Assembly: GCA_028641055.1 (NCBI GenBank)
Contig: CM054060.1
Location: forward strand, 241,642,833-241,706,832
Origin: Alopecurus myosuroides
Lineage: Eukaryota > Streptophyta > Magnoliopsida > Poales > Poaceae
Direction of reading: 5' to 3'
DNA: 64,000 nucleotides
Position 1 is the first letter of the stretch. The number at the start of each line of letters is the position of its first letter. The notes under the pieces are model-generated. The model did no database searches and was not told the DNA's origin. It saw only the letters and a program-made list of their open reading frames with translations. Below, piece after piece: positions 22,645-33,976 of the stretch. Both the position numbers and the translations under genes were made by a program.

Positions 22645-25600
22645 CCACCAATTCCATATCCGCCAACTGGGCGCGATCTACTGTTACGAAGGCCAAGTTG
22701 GAAGAACTGGCCGAATTAGGAGTTCTCCCCTCCCAAAAAGATATCCATTGGAGGGTGCCGGGTAACGAGACCCGGCCCACACCTGCCGATGATGAGGTAA
22801 TATGTTTCGTGGAGCACGTGACCCGGGGATTCCGTCCTCCGGGTCACCCTTTCTTTCGAGATATTCTAAGCCACTATGGCATTCGGATATTTGACATAGG
22901 GCCTAATTCTGTGTTAAATATTTCCCACTTCATTGTCCTTTTCGAGTCATACTTGTGCACTCCGCCAAGCTTGGCTCTTTTTATCGAACTTTTTCAGTGC
23001 AAACCGTGCCGCGAAAGCGGTGACGGGGCACTTCTCGCTTGCGGCGGGGTCTCTATCCAGCGCCGCAAGAATTCTCTAATGCCACCCCTCACTCTCAACT
23101 CCCACGTCAAACACTGGCAGCTTTCATATTTTTACTGCCGGGACACCTCCCCACCCGGCCAAAAGAAACTGCCGGGTTACTCAGAGGGCCTCCTCGATAT
23201 CTCCGAGACCTTCAACGCCTTTGCCCCTGACTCGGACATGGAGGCAATTCAGCCTTTATTGGCCAAAATAACTATTCTCTCGGCCCAAGGTCTCATTGGG
23301 CTTAACCTGGTAAAGACTTGGGTCGATTTCCGGATCCAACCCAACTCCATCCGCACAAAGTTAATGTGCGAGTACTCGGGGCATACCACGGACTCGCTCC
23401 GATACTCCACCAATAGCTTTGCAGCCGGAGACACCAACAAGACTATCAAGAGCTTCTTGACAGAGAAGTTGGAAGTAATCCGGAACATAGCCGGGTTAGA
23501 ACCCTTCACTCGTGAGAACCCGGCGCCTGAGGTACTTATCCGACTTTCATACTCTTACCTTCACACTTTCCACTCGATACTGTTGTTAAGCTTCATTCTT
23601 ACGTCTTCATCTCAGGCCGATGATGCTTTTTGGAAGATTGATACTCCCCCTAACTCTGAGCGCCCAGAGGAGAAAGAGGACGCCGTTAACTCGGATGAAG
23701 GTACATTCCGAGTTTTACTTAGTCACTTTAAGCTCATCGTTGCTCTTTCGTCATTTTCCAACTATAAACCTTGATAATTTTCAGAACAAGAGGACAAAGA
23801 CGAAGAAGAAGAAGCTGAAGGCAAGGTAGAATCCGCCAGCGACGAGGAAGAAGCTGAGCCGACGGTCAAGGCCGGAACAAAGAGGAAATCCCAAGGGGTC
23901 GCCTTCAAGGTTCCATACCTTTTCCTTGCCTCTAAACCATATTTCTTTGATAACATGCACGAGCTAAACCGGAAATTATCCACTTGGTCGTATTTGAAGG
24001 AACCGCTCGTGACCAAGCGCCGAATAACTCGGAACTTTCTAGGTGATGGCACTCTTAATCCGGGTATTCCGTCGTCTCCGGCTCAACGCGCTGGTATTCT
24101 CTTAATCCTTTCTTAAGTATCAAAGTCTTCCCGAACCATCCCCTTACGGGACAATTCCACATCTCGCTCGATGTTTTTCAGTTTCGTCCGGGTCCAGCAG
24201 CGAGTTCCCCTCGGACTATATGGTGAATCCCGGGTAAAATTCCTTTCCTGATGCTTTACCGTTTGTTCATCACTTTTTTCCGCTAACTGCTTTACTTATA
24301 CTACCCGTAGGGCCACGATCACTGTCAGCGACCAAGATGATATGGAAACTGACGACCCGGGTAAGGAGAACCTGACTGATGATATGCATGCCGCAGCTGG
24401 CGGAGAAGAACAACAAGTGCCACCAATAAACCCAGCCGACCGAGAGGCCGCCTATCCCATAGCATCGCATGTACTCGAGGAGGAAGAAGCTGCAGACTTG
24501 GGCGCGGGAGAAAGGGCACCGGACTCCGATACTCGGACAACCCGGATACCCTCTCTCACCAAGAAGAGGGTTCCTCCTCCAAGTCCCCAAGGTCCCGGGT
24601 CTTCCAATTTGGGCAATGATACTTTTGACCAGATGATGAACACTCTCCTTGCTATGAAGGCCTCGGAGAGAGATGTGCTAGAACGCATGGCCGCAGAGCA
24701 CCAGGTAATGTTACCTAATATCTCTTCTTATCCATCTAGTCCCCAAGTGCCGAGTATAATTTGTTGAAATTGTGCTCGGTATTATGCGTGATAATCGGCT
24801 TTGCCATGATACCCGACTAATTCTCATACTTTGGTTTCTCACAGGCACAGGCCACTCGGTCTAATGAACTTTTGCTCAAGACCGAACAACTGCTGCTTGC
24901 CGAGGTAAAGCGGAGAGAGGCCCTTGAGGATGAAGTGGAAACTTTGAAGAATAATGTTTCCAAATATAAGAAAAGGTGCACTAATGCTCGAACCGCACTG
25001 AAAAAGTTGTCGGAGCAAATTACCGATACTTATCGTATCTTGCTTAGTTAGTTTCTTGCTGCTGACCGCTTTCGTGGCTCTGTTTTGTTACATGATACTC
25101 GGAATTACTGATATGGCCTTTCTTTGTTTCAACTGCAGGTGCTAACCTTGCAGCCCCAGAAGAAGATGTTGTTGCCAAGGCTAAAACTTTAAAGACTGTA
25201 CTCCAGACTTTCTTTGCCGGCACCAAGTGGATATTGGATGCCGTGAAGTGGCCAACTGAAGTATATCCGGGTGAAGAAAATCTTATCCAAGCCTGCTCCA
25301 CTGTGCCTGCATGGATCGAGATCTGGAAACGCTCGGCATGCCGGATTGGTATGACCCGGGCCTTTGCGCTGGCTAAGGCTTATTTTCCTAAGCTTGAGCC
25401 GGCAAAAGTGATATCCGGGTTTCCAGAATTCAAAGCAGACGGCTCCAAGTTTGGGCCCAAGGACTTCAAGGCCGTACAATCCGCAGTGCGTCACTCGGCA
25501 ACCACTTTGGCCGATAGTATGGATCTGGGTACGCTTATGAGTTCGTACGATGCTGAAGGCAAAATCGTGAAGGAGGAAGCACCCCCACCGTTCGACATTT

Positions 25601-25824
25601 TGGAGAAATGGGCTGCCGATTCGGCCAGGAAAAGGGAAGAAACCGCGAAGAGGAAGGCCGAGTTAGGATCAGAGCCAACCACCTCTACACCGGCTATCCT
25701 CCCGCCTGTCCGTCCTGATGCGAAGAATCCGGGTAACGATGCCGGGAGGGCTGCAGAGCAAGCCCAGGACCAAGACCCGGAGGGCAAGGGCAAGGGTGTG
25801 GGCCCTATTCAAGAAGCCGAGTAA
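22645..25824 (+). CDS. Antisense spliced gene of the Tat-like element (Transposase_28-like protein), main part
   Basis: Predicted coding segments after the piece at 8624-8666: 22645-23531, 23616-23700, 23785-24093, 24182-24233, 24311-24704, 24845-25034 and 25139-25824. Every intron (84, 84, 88, 77, 140 and 104 bp) begins GT and ends AG, and all phases agree. The total is 2646 nt, 881 codons plus stop. The N-terminal ~280 residues resemble the plant family Pfam calls 'putative gypsy type transposon' (PF04195), for example FESYLCTPPSLALFIELF. The middle is acidic and low-complexity (a run of Glu at about 23800-23840, then KRKS). Segments 24600-25034 are charged and helical, probably coiled coil. 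The C-terminus is a helical domain followed by a Pro/Gly-rich tail. No transposase catalytic triad is visible and the biochemical role is unknown. The gene is opposite to gag, so its introns would not be removed from the genomic RNA. It is broken here only by the chromovirus insertion. Confidence 0.75.
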
Positions 25825-26891
25825 ACAAATGTCATTACGATGCGTTGGTCGTTTCGATGCTCTTGTTCGAAACAGATATTCTTTTGTCGGTGCACCTGTG
25901 CGCCTTTGATACTAGTACTAAGATTTGTAACGTACTTTAATTCCTTGATATACCTCGTGCCTCTTCTGGCCTCTGGATGAACTTGATATTTATCTGGTTT
26001 TTGAGTTTATTCTTGATATCCGACTTTCTTTATGATTCTTTTTGTGAGACCCGGTTTCCGAGTTGCATGGATTTTGACAAGCGGACTTTTCTCTAAGTCC
26101 CCAAGTCCCAAGACTCGGATGTTTGGGTTTTTTGAGTTTTAGCAACTAAGCAACTTTTCCTTTTTTCAAAAATCTCCAGTACCCAAGACCCAAAATGCCG
26201 AGTCTGGGATGTATGGTTTTTCCAAGGGAACAAGTTGTTTGCTGCTAAGCCCAAGCCCAGAGCCGTTTCACATAGGTATTGAAGTTATGCTTGATAATCG
26301 TTGAGTTTCCGGCTATTAGCCTTGTACTCTGCATAACTTGTGGTTTAGATGACCCTTTTGACTATCTTGTACTGTAAGCCGGCTTTCGCGTGGATACCAT
26401 GTTGTTACATCTATACGAAAACAGGGCCAGGCAAGTCCCATTGGGCTTCATGGATGATTGTAATCGTAAGCGAGCAAATCATGCCACTTTAGTGCGAGTC
26501 ACATCGAGCTTAAGTAAGAAAAGTCATGAAAATTTGGCTCCTTTGTCCGGTTATAAGATTGCAGCCGTACTCGTTTGCGAGTAATTGGCCCTTATAACTC
26601 ATAGGCATCAAGGCCGGGTCTTTGAGTTTGTAACTGTGCTATTCAAGCAATCAGCCCTCAAGACCTATATATATGCAACATACTTGATGATACTGATGTA
26701 CTGGTGGCAATAGATAATACTTATCTGTAACCGGAGTGAAGATCATAACAAAATAAGACTTGATGACCATCTCTTTATTGATACGAGAAAGTTTTGGGTC
26801 AGCAGGCCGCCTCATTAAAAACCTTCCAGTCCCCTTAGGTGCCCTGGATAGGAAAAGAGTGCGTCTAGAACCTGCTGCCCGTTACATTGTT
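25825..26891. other. Spacer between convergent antisense gene and gag-protease gene
   Basis: Non-coding. It should hold the 3' UTR of the plus-strand gene (from 25825) and of the minus-strand gag-protease transcript (from 26891). The bases just beyond the gag-protease stop (26890-26780, minus strand) read like the 3' UTR of a complete gag-pol, suggesting that the missing polymerase was lost by an internal deletion near 26900-26930. No other gene seen. Confidence 0.55.
26774..26779 (-). terminator. Possible polyadenylation signal for the gag-protease transcript
   Basis: AATAAA on the minus strand, about 115 nt after the gag-protease stop. It would produce a subgenomic mRNA ending before the antisense gene. 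Confidence 0.4.
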
Positions 26892-29800
26892 TTAGTTCTT
26901 CTTGGGAGTCTGTCCGGTACTGAGGTAATCGATACACACTCTCCACTTGTTGGCCTTTTTTATTATGAGTACTGGGTTTGCTAGCCAATCCGGGTGAGGT
27001 GTTTCCATGACGCGGCTGGCTGTGAACGGCAGTGTGATTTCTTCTCCTGTGGCAGATTGTTTGGGGGGATCATGTTTGATGAAAGCCACCATCTTGGTGT
27101 CTTGTGCTGCCTTGAACTTTGCTTCTTCATCTTCAGTACTCTGCCTTTTCGATGCTGTTCTGTCATCCGGGTCTGTTTGAGACCGGTAATATTTGAGCTC
27201 CTCTTTTCTACAAGCTTGTTCAGCCATTGCTGCATCTCCTTCATCGCATTCAGCCGCTATGTCCCGGCTTCCATGTATGGTGATGGTATGTTTAGGACCC
27301 GGGATTTTTAGCTGTAGATACACATAACACGGCCTAGCCATGAATTTAGCATAAGCCGGCCTTCCGAATAGCGCGTGATAAGGACTGCGCAATTTGACCA
27401 CCTCGAACGTGAGCCACTCAACTCGATAGTTATCCTTTGATTCCCCAAAAGCTACCTCCAATGCGATTTTTCCCTCGGGGCACGCTGAGTGACCCGGCAC
27501 TATCCCATGAAAAATTGTTGAACTTTTTTGTAGCTGAGACTCCTTGAGACCCATGCGTAGAAAGGTTTCCCAATATAGTATATTGATGCTACTTCCACCG
27601 TCCATCAGGACCTTTTTCAGCTCATACCCATTGACCTGCGGCGCAACTACCAATGCTAAAACTCCCGGGTGTTCTATTCTTTCCGGGTGATCCCTTCTGC
27701 TCCATGTTACGTCCTGTTCTGACCACCTCAGGTATCTTGGAACAGCCGAGGACACCGAGTTTACCGCCTGTTTCAGTATCTTCTTGTCCTTGTTGGAACT
27801 TCCTGTAGTATGCACGTGATATTGACCCAACTGCTTGGGGTTGGACTGGAAACCTCCAGCTCCCCCTTGGTTGTTACCTTGATTTCCGGCTGCCGGGTTA
27901 CCGGCTGGGGGTGGGCCGTTGCCCGGGTTTCCACCTGGACCCGGTCCTCCTCCCCGACCTGCACCTCGCATGGCTCTGTTCACTTCCTCGTTCTTCCACC
28001 TCTGTAGGTCGGCGCACTGCTCCAAGGAGTGGTTAGCTGGCCTACCGTTTCTGCTGTGCTTCGGGCATGCCATTCTGAAGATGTCCCAATTATTACTTGG
28101 CCTCGGTGGCCCTTGATAGTTTCCTCCATTGTGATTTCCAGTATTGAAATTTCCTTCTGCCCTGGGTCTTGAAGATCCGGCTTCAGTGTTGGCGACAAAC
28201 TCGGAGCCTCCCTCAAACGGGCGCTTGTTCTGGCTGTTTCCGTTGTTACCCGGCGCTGATCCATTGCCGGTTCTTCCATTATTACTTGTGTTTACTTTTG
28301 CTTTTTTATCGTCAGTTTCCTCTTCCGTGGTGACCGTTGCGGCGTGTTTGTTGCATGCATCCATCAGTTCTCCCATCGTAACCTCTGAAGCATTCCGACT
28401 AGATTTCATACGAGTTAATTTTTGTACTAAAGGTGTGTACTTGCAGGTCTTTGCCATAGCTTGCAGCGCATCCTTGGGCTGAATATCTGTAGATGAATGA
28501 AGTATTTCCATAACCCGGCGCACCCAGCTGCGCGCCGATTCTCCCTTCTTCTGAACACATCGCTCTAGGTCATCAATAGTGAATAACTTTCTGCACGTCC
28601 CGTGAAAGTGCTTGATAAACGCAGTTTTCAATTCTCCCCATGACTTGATAGATCCTTCTGGTAGATTGGTGAACCATAACTTTGCTGCTCCCTCTGACAT
28701 CATTATATACATGAATTTGACTTGAAGATTCTCGGAAGCATTGCGAATCGACATGGCCATCTCATAACTGCTCAACCATGTTTCCGGATCCATAGTCGGC
28801 TCATAATTCACTACTTTACCCGGTTCTTTGAACTTTTCCGGGTAAGGTTCGGCCCTGATGCTATCCGAAAGACACTTAGGTCCTGCAAGAATGGTCGAAG
28901 CTGATCTTACTCGGGAAACGTGTGATCCTGTAGGGGGTACAGCTGGACGCGGTACTGCTGGTGGCCCATGTACCGCGGACCCGGCCACGGCTCTCCTGGC
29001 TCTGGAACTGTCTACGATGGCCTGTGCTGCTGATGCTACTGCTACTGCCTGAATGTGTGGAGGAGGCGGCATTTGCTGCTGCTCTTCCCTCCGCCGTGCC
29101 GAACTTGTCTGGATATTTTCGGCATCACCTCGCTGTTGGCTGACATATGGTGTCCCATGCATTCCACTTCTGTGATCCGGGTAATTAACTTGTTGTGCCA
29201 CTGCAGTGCGCAGCATATCTATCGCCCGCCGCTCTCCTCTGCGTGGGGTGACTCTCTCACGGGGATTTGATTCAGTGCAAGCGTTGCCGCGTACACGTTG
29301 TCTATGGGATTGTTGTAATGACCCGCTGGTGTGCGAAAACGTGATGGTGGTGGTGGTGGCGGTACAGTATTGCCGGTAGTAACTCCAGTCTGTAGTACGG
29401 GTAACCCGGCCTGCGCGTCTACCGGTTGTATTCCTCCGGTTGTTGGCTGAGGGGCGGTTCCTTGATTTGCCGCTGGGATCGGCTGATCCTGAGGCGTGAT
29501 AAATAGCGCAGCCGGGTTTATGACTCCTCCCGATGCTGGCAATCTGGTTTGGTGCCTTTGATGTATTCTAGTCGTTTCCTCTCGGAGCCGGGTTTCCAGT
29601 GCATCCAGCTCGCGTCGTCGTGCGGCCATCCCTTGTCTTTCTGCTTCTACTTGCCTTCTCTGCTGCTCCAATGCACGACGGGCTACGTCCAAATCCCTAA
29701 CACGTTCCGCTGCGTTCTCTGGAGTGATAACTGTGGCAAGAACTGTCGGATCTAGGATCAGATTGTTGTCGAACAGGGCCGGATGTTGTGGATTGGAAGG

Positions 29801-30451
29801 ACCCGCTCCTGGTGTCCGGTTTGCTAGGAATCCAAACGTGTTCGCGTGTAACTCGTTTTCTGGCGCTTGACTGGTGACCGATGCCGACTCTCCGTCAACC
29901 TGGGCCAAAACCGTGTTTCCGTTAACCAGTCCCCGCTGCCGGGTCAATGCTTGCGCTGCCCCGGCTGCGGCCGCGGTTACGTTCTCTTGGTTGAGAATGG
30001 TCGCGGGAGCCGTATAAACCGCAACCCGGCGCACATTGCTTGGCGCGAATCCATACTGTTCCTCTTTGCTGCTGTGTTCCTCGTACCGGTTCTCCAGTAG
30101 ATGCAGGATAGATTCGGTATCATCTTCTTTCTCGACCCGGCCACGCGGGGTGCATGCCGGCTCCTCCGGCTGTTCCCACTTCGTGGTGGGCTCTTCTGTC
30201 GGGTTTGTTGTCCCAACTGATTCTTCTCCATCTGATTGGATATAGCTGGTCTTCCCTGACACAGAATCAAACCCAAAGTCATCAGGGATCGAACCGGAAG
30301 TACGTACCATACCGATGAAGACGCTGATCTGGCCGATCGTCATGATAGATCCGGATTCGAGGTGATCCGACTCTGGTCCCCAGCCGGAATCGTCCACCAT
30401 CTTCTCTTCTTCGTGGTCGATGTAGATCTCGCCGATGACTAGATTCTCCAT
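26892..30451 (-). pseudogene. Tat-like gag-protease gene with an RT stub
   Basis: Starts at the ATG at 30451, about 45 nt inside the PBS (MENLVIGEIYIDHEEEK). The open frame extends upstream into the LTR, but that start would lie across the PBS. The first frame (30451-29219) is followed by a frame change at about 29220, after which a 774-codon frame runs to 26892. Gag: KLWFTNLPEGSIKSWGELK and FIKHFHG (about 28690-28590), the retrotransposon gag domain. A Gly/Asn-rich stretch lies at about 27990-27840. Protease: LMDGGSSINILYW (about 27610-27570). The end reads into the first RT motif (NPVLIIKKANKWRVCIDY, about 26995-26940) and then stops, so RT, RNase H and integrase are missing. The product could build capsids but not copy or integrate. 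Confidence 0.85.
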
Positions 30452-30495
30452 GTTCTTCCGAGCTTCTCCCGTGATGTAAACACCTTTGGACGCAG

Positions 30496-30513
30496 GCCCC
30501 ACGGTGGGCGCCA
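30496..30513 (-). promoter_or_regulatory. Primer-binding site of the Tat-like element
   Basis: In element sense TGGCGCCCACCGTGGGGC starts two bases after the 5' LTR end. This is the primer-binding site type described for Tat/RIRE2-like grass elements, where it is attributed to an arginine tRNA. The tRNA identity was not checked. Confidence 0.75.
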
Positions 30514-30515
30514 AC

Positions 30516-30991
30516 TGTCGTGGGATAATCACGGCAGACGTTACCGGGGGTAACTGATCTTGGGGCAAGGCGACACAGGCGTTTGGGAGAGGGTTTAGCT
30601 CAGAGGAAAACATGATAGTACTCGATCTGGTAGCCGGCAATCAAGTCGCCGAGTCTCCGATCTCGATATATTAATTCAACTCTCGTGTTACACTGGATGC
30701 TCGATATCAGGTGATATTGCTAGAACTCTTGGATCTCTCTCAACTAACCTTGGAGGCCGGTTTATAAAGCACCCGAACCTCCTGGCTTGCCCTCCAAGGC
30801 GCATCTTGAATCCTACCCGGACACTGCGTATAAAACCCTAACTTTCCTTACCGTAACCCACAATCCGGGTTACGAGGCCTACAATCTTGGGCCTTCTAGA
30901 AGTTCTGTTATCCTTAGCCGGATCTTGCGCAGCGTCCTTTGGGCCGAATTACACCTTGGAGTTGGCCTACCGGGTTATCATCCCTCCATCA
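30516..30991 (-). repeat. 5' LTR of the Tat-like element
   Basis: 476 bp, same termini as 6954-7429 with five substitutions (about 1%). It is followed by CTCCT (30992-30996), the second copy of the target duplication. Confidence 0.95.
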
Positions 30992-31469
30992 CTCCTCCCT
31001 CTTCTGTAACTAAACCTGAATTCCACCCGAGCCCACCTCCTCCTTTCCGGTGATCGCCGCCGGGAGGGCCACCCACCGGCTAGGGCGAGGCCGGGAATGG
31101 GTTCCCCCCGGCGCCCTCTTCTTCCTCCACCCCACGGCGAGGGCCGGGAGACACCGGAGCGCCGCCGCCGTCCTCCTCTTGTCGTCGTCGCCTCCCTGCA
31201 CCGCCCCTCCTCCTTCGAGCCCTCACAGTGAGCGCTCCCCCCTCGATCCCTCTCCTCCCTCTATTTCTTTCACGCACGGTAGCAGCAGCAGCACAGCACC
31301 CGCACACCCACGAGCCAAGCACCCACCGCGAACCGCGAGCAGCAGCCCGTCGGCGGCCACCGTGCGACTGGCAGCGAGTTCAGGCAACTGAACTTTTGCG
31401 GTTCAGTTAACATCCGCTAGCTGCACCTCATATCGAAACATGCCCCTTACCTGTCACCAAACCGCACCA

Positions 31470-31523
31470 CACCGCAGTGGTTCCAGTCGCTGCGCGCGCC
31501 CAGGAGGTGGGGGGTTCGAATCC
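31470..31523 (+). other. tRNA-like module in the outer LTR (5' copy)
   Basis: CACCGCAGTGG (A-box-like, 31470-31480) and GGTTCGAATCC (B box, 31513-31523) are separated by 32 nt, the same spacing as in the inner chromovirus. CCGCAG and CTGCGG flank the module and could pair. Same module at 36839-36892. Confidence 0.5.
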
Positions 31524-31740
31524 CACCCCCTGCGGATTAAACCCACTTTTTCTCTTCTATTTTTCCAAGCCAGCACAATCCCCTATTCACACACAGGCCC
31601 TTGCCAGCTTATTTTAAGTCCCTAGATGTTATTTTAAATGGCAGAATAATACTTAAACTTCACAAATGCATAAATAATTCATTTTAACTCCAATTTCAAC
31701 ATTTTAAATATGTATTCTGTGCCAAATTGAATTATCTACC

Positions 31741-32430
31741 CAAATATAAAATTTGTTTACTGTTTTGAATATTTTAAATTGGTGAAATATTTGAAAACTT
31801 GTTTAATTCACTTAATTTTGCAAAAATCATAACTTGGGCATAAAAATTCCAAATTCAACAAACTAAATATGTTTTCCATTCAATTTTTCATGAACTTTGC
31901 AAATATCAACTTTGTGTGCTGTTTTGAATAATTTAAATTGCTGAAAACAACTGTCTATTGATTAATGCATTTAAAATTGCCAAAATAATAACTTGCTCAT
32001 TTTAAATCCATTTTCAACAAATAAAATATGTTTTCCATGCTAAATTAAACCACCTTTCCAAATATAAACTTTGTTTCATGTTTTGGATAATTAAAATTGG
32101 TTAAATAATTTAAACCTTGTTTAAATCATTTAATATTGCTAAATTCATAACTTGGTCAAATTAAATTATTTTTGAACATATAAAATATGTTTTCAAACCA
32201 GGAAAGTATAAACTTTTCAAATATGAATTTGGTTTAATGTTTTGAACAAATAAAATTTCAAATAACTTCATGCTTGAATTAAATTCAATTAAATCTTGTT
32301 TAACCTTGTTTAATTCATAAGTAATTCATTCTAAATCCTTTTTCAACAAGTGAAACATGTAATCCACCTAAAATTGTGTGTTCTTATCAAATATGAACTT
32401 TGTTATCTATTTTGAACAATTAAAAGTGGT
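31741..32430 (+). repeat. ~159-bp tandem repeat inside the LTR (5' copy)
   Basis: The anchor CAAATATnAAnTTTGnTT…TTTTGAA recurs at 31741, 31900, 32059, 32218 and 32388, giving periods of 159, 159, 159 and 170 bp. Units are diverged but each has an ATATGTnTTC word upstream and a TTTAAAT/AAAATT word downstream of the anchor. The inner chromovirus shows two anchors 159 bp apart at 10913 and 11072, so the array predates the subfamily split. Confidence 0.75.
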
Positions 32431-32807
32431 GAAAACAACAAATGCATGTGTAACACCTTTAGAAAACCAAAATTTCCTAACTTAATAAATAAAATTCCAA
32501 ACTTGGTAAACCTTATTTCAAATTGTTCCTATTGTTCTTTTCCTTCTGTTTTCTTCATCCATGCATCATGCTAATTCACTTACACATGATGTTTAGTTGT
32601 AGATCAATTAATTCAACCTTAACTCATGGGTTTTCCATATGCAATCCAAATTGCATGTGGGTCCATTTAATCATGTTATGTTACCATGTCAACTAGTTTA
32701 TTTTGATGCATCAATTAAATGGTCATGCATCATCCCCTGATTGTGCACTATGCCATGTTATTGATTGTTTGTCTCTCTGCGTTGTTTGTTTGCTTCTTCT
32801 CGAATAG

Positions 32808-32885
32808 ACGACGACGTTGAGACAGACGAGCCTTACGACACCCCTTCTGAGGATCTAGCTCAGTACCAGGCTGCTGAGTTTGCAG
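32808..32885 (+). other. Exon-like 78-bp segment inside the outer LTR (5' copy)
   Basis: It follows CTTCTTCTCGAATAG (pyrimidine-rich, acceptor-like) and precedes GCAAGT, the usual form of a GC-type donor. Only one frame is open: an acidic start, then YDTPSEDLAQYQAAEFA. The frame and borders are kept in the other chromovirus subfamily. Comparing the two, I count about three silent and four replacing codon changes, so selection is not shown. Confidence 0.4.
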
Positions 32886-33976
32886 GCAAGTATTCACTCA
32901 CATGAACCATTGTGTTCCTTTCCACATTGGATACCGATACTTTCCGTTGTCTATTCTGCTAGCCCTATGAATCGTTGCTTCTGTTCGATCCTATCACATG
33001 TTATCCTTTAACCCTGATATAGCCTCACCTCCACACCTATAACCCCGTTGTTTGTTGCCCGTGTCTTACTAGCATGCTTAGGTTGTTTTTGCTCGAGTCT
33101 GTTGTCCGTTACTTTCTGTTACCATATTTTATTATGTTCTGGGGCTCGATGTTTAAACAATCAACCTGTTAATGTGTGGTTAATAATAATTTGATGATAA
33201 GGCACCGGCAGGAGGCCCGGCGTGGTTTTGAGGCCTGCTAGTGTCGACCCTAATTAGGAAAAGGGTCTTGTCTACTGATCCATGATGAACGCACTAACCG
33301 CATGTGGGAAGCGTGTATGGGCGCCCCCCTCAATTTGATTCGATTCGCATCTCGTCCAAATCGCCACACTTAGTTCGGGCTTTCCATTTGATGCATGCAT
33401 GTGCAGGTGCGAACCCTTGGCGCCAGGGTGGAACTTTTGTAGTCGGCATTTAGGGCGGCGTGGTCTTAGAGTGCTATGAGGGTCCCCTTTTCTTCGTGGG
33501 GCTCGATTAGCCGCGCACGCATAGCATGTGGTTCTTTGGGCTTGATGCGAAGAAGAGTTGAGTTGTGTTGAGTGCCCCTCTTGGTGGAAAGGCCATTCCA
33601 TCTGGCGGGTTATTCTTACGTGTACGGCCAAATTGGTGCACCCCTGCAGGGATAAATCTTCTCGAGAAGCCGTGTTTTCCGCGGTTATGGATGACTTGGT
33701 GAAAGTACTGGCTAACAAGTACTCAGAACAACTTACACCTAACTAATGATAACTTGACTAGTAATAGTCTTATTGACACAACAACTTGAACCATCATTAA
33801 TCCAACTGTGTGAGTTATCCTCGGGTTGCTTCTTTGGATAAGGGGCGAGATCCAGGATGGGTTTGTTTGAGATTAGTTGGTAGGTTGGTTACGATACGCT
33901 ATCTTATCTCCTTTCTGTTAGCCGGAAGTTGTAGCATGTTTCTGTAGTTGGTTATTGCAGCCCGCGGCCGCATCTT

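Larger units (their letters stand above)
6954..30991 (-). mobile_element. Non-autonomous Tat-like gypsy element carrying a spliced antisense gene
   Basis: The element is bounded by CTCCT duplications (6949-6953 and 30992-30996) and by 476-bp LTRs at 6954-7429 and 30516-30991 that differ at five positions. Gag reads on the minus strand, so the 5' LTR is the right one. Next to it is the sequence TGGCGCCCACCGTGGGGC (complement of 30496-30513), the primer-binding site type of Tat/RIRE2-like elements. Order in element sense: LTR, PBS, gag, protease, a stub of RT, then a gene on the opposite strand, then the 3' LTR. RNase H and integrase are absent. The element's own DNA is about 10.06 kb; the rest is the chromovirus at 8667-22639. 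Tat-lineage elements with an additional antisense ORF are known (for example in maize Grande and rice RIRE2-like elements). Confidence 0.9.

Noticed and set aside
23532..23784. Reading 23532-23774 as coding, since the frame is open through the first 84-bp intron
   Set aside because: Both 84-bp stretches have clear GT…AG borders with T-rich 3' ends. Removing them keeps phase and leads into the acidic region; reading through ends at a stop near 23774.
30452..30640. Upstream extension of the gag frame into the LTR
   Set aside because: It would start inside the LTR and be translated across the primer-binding site. The ATG at 30451 fits the usual gag start.
31050..31391. 113-codon frame, repeated at 36419-36760
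   Set aside because: Same kind of GC-rich LTR leader, with overlapping frames open on both strands.
31741..32430. CRISPR-like array
   Set aside because: Period 159 bp with diverged units and no spacer structure, in a plant LTR.
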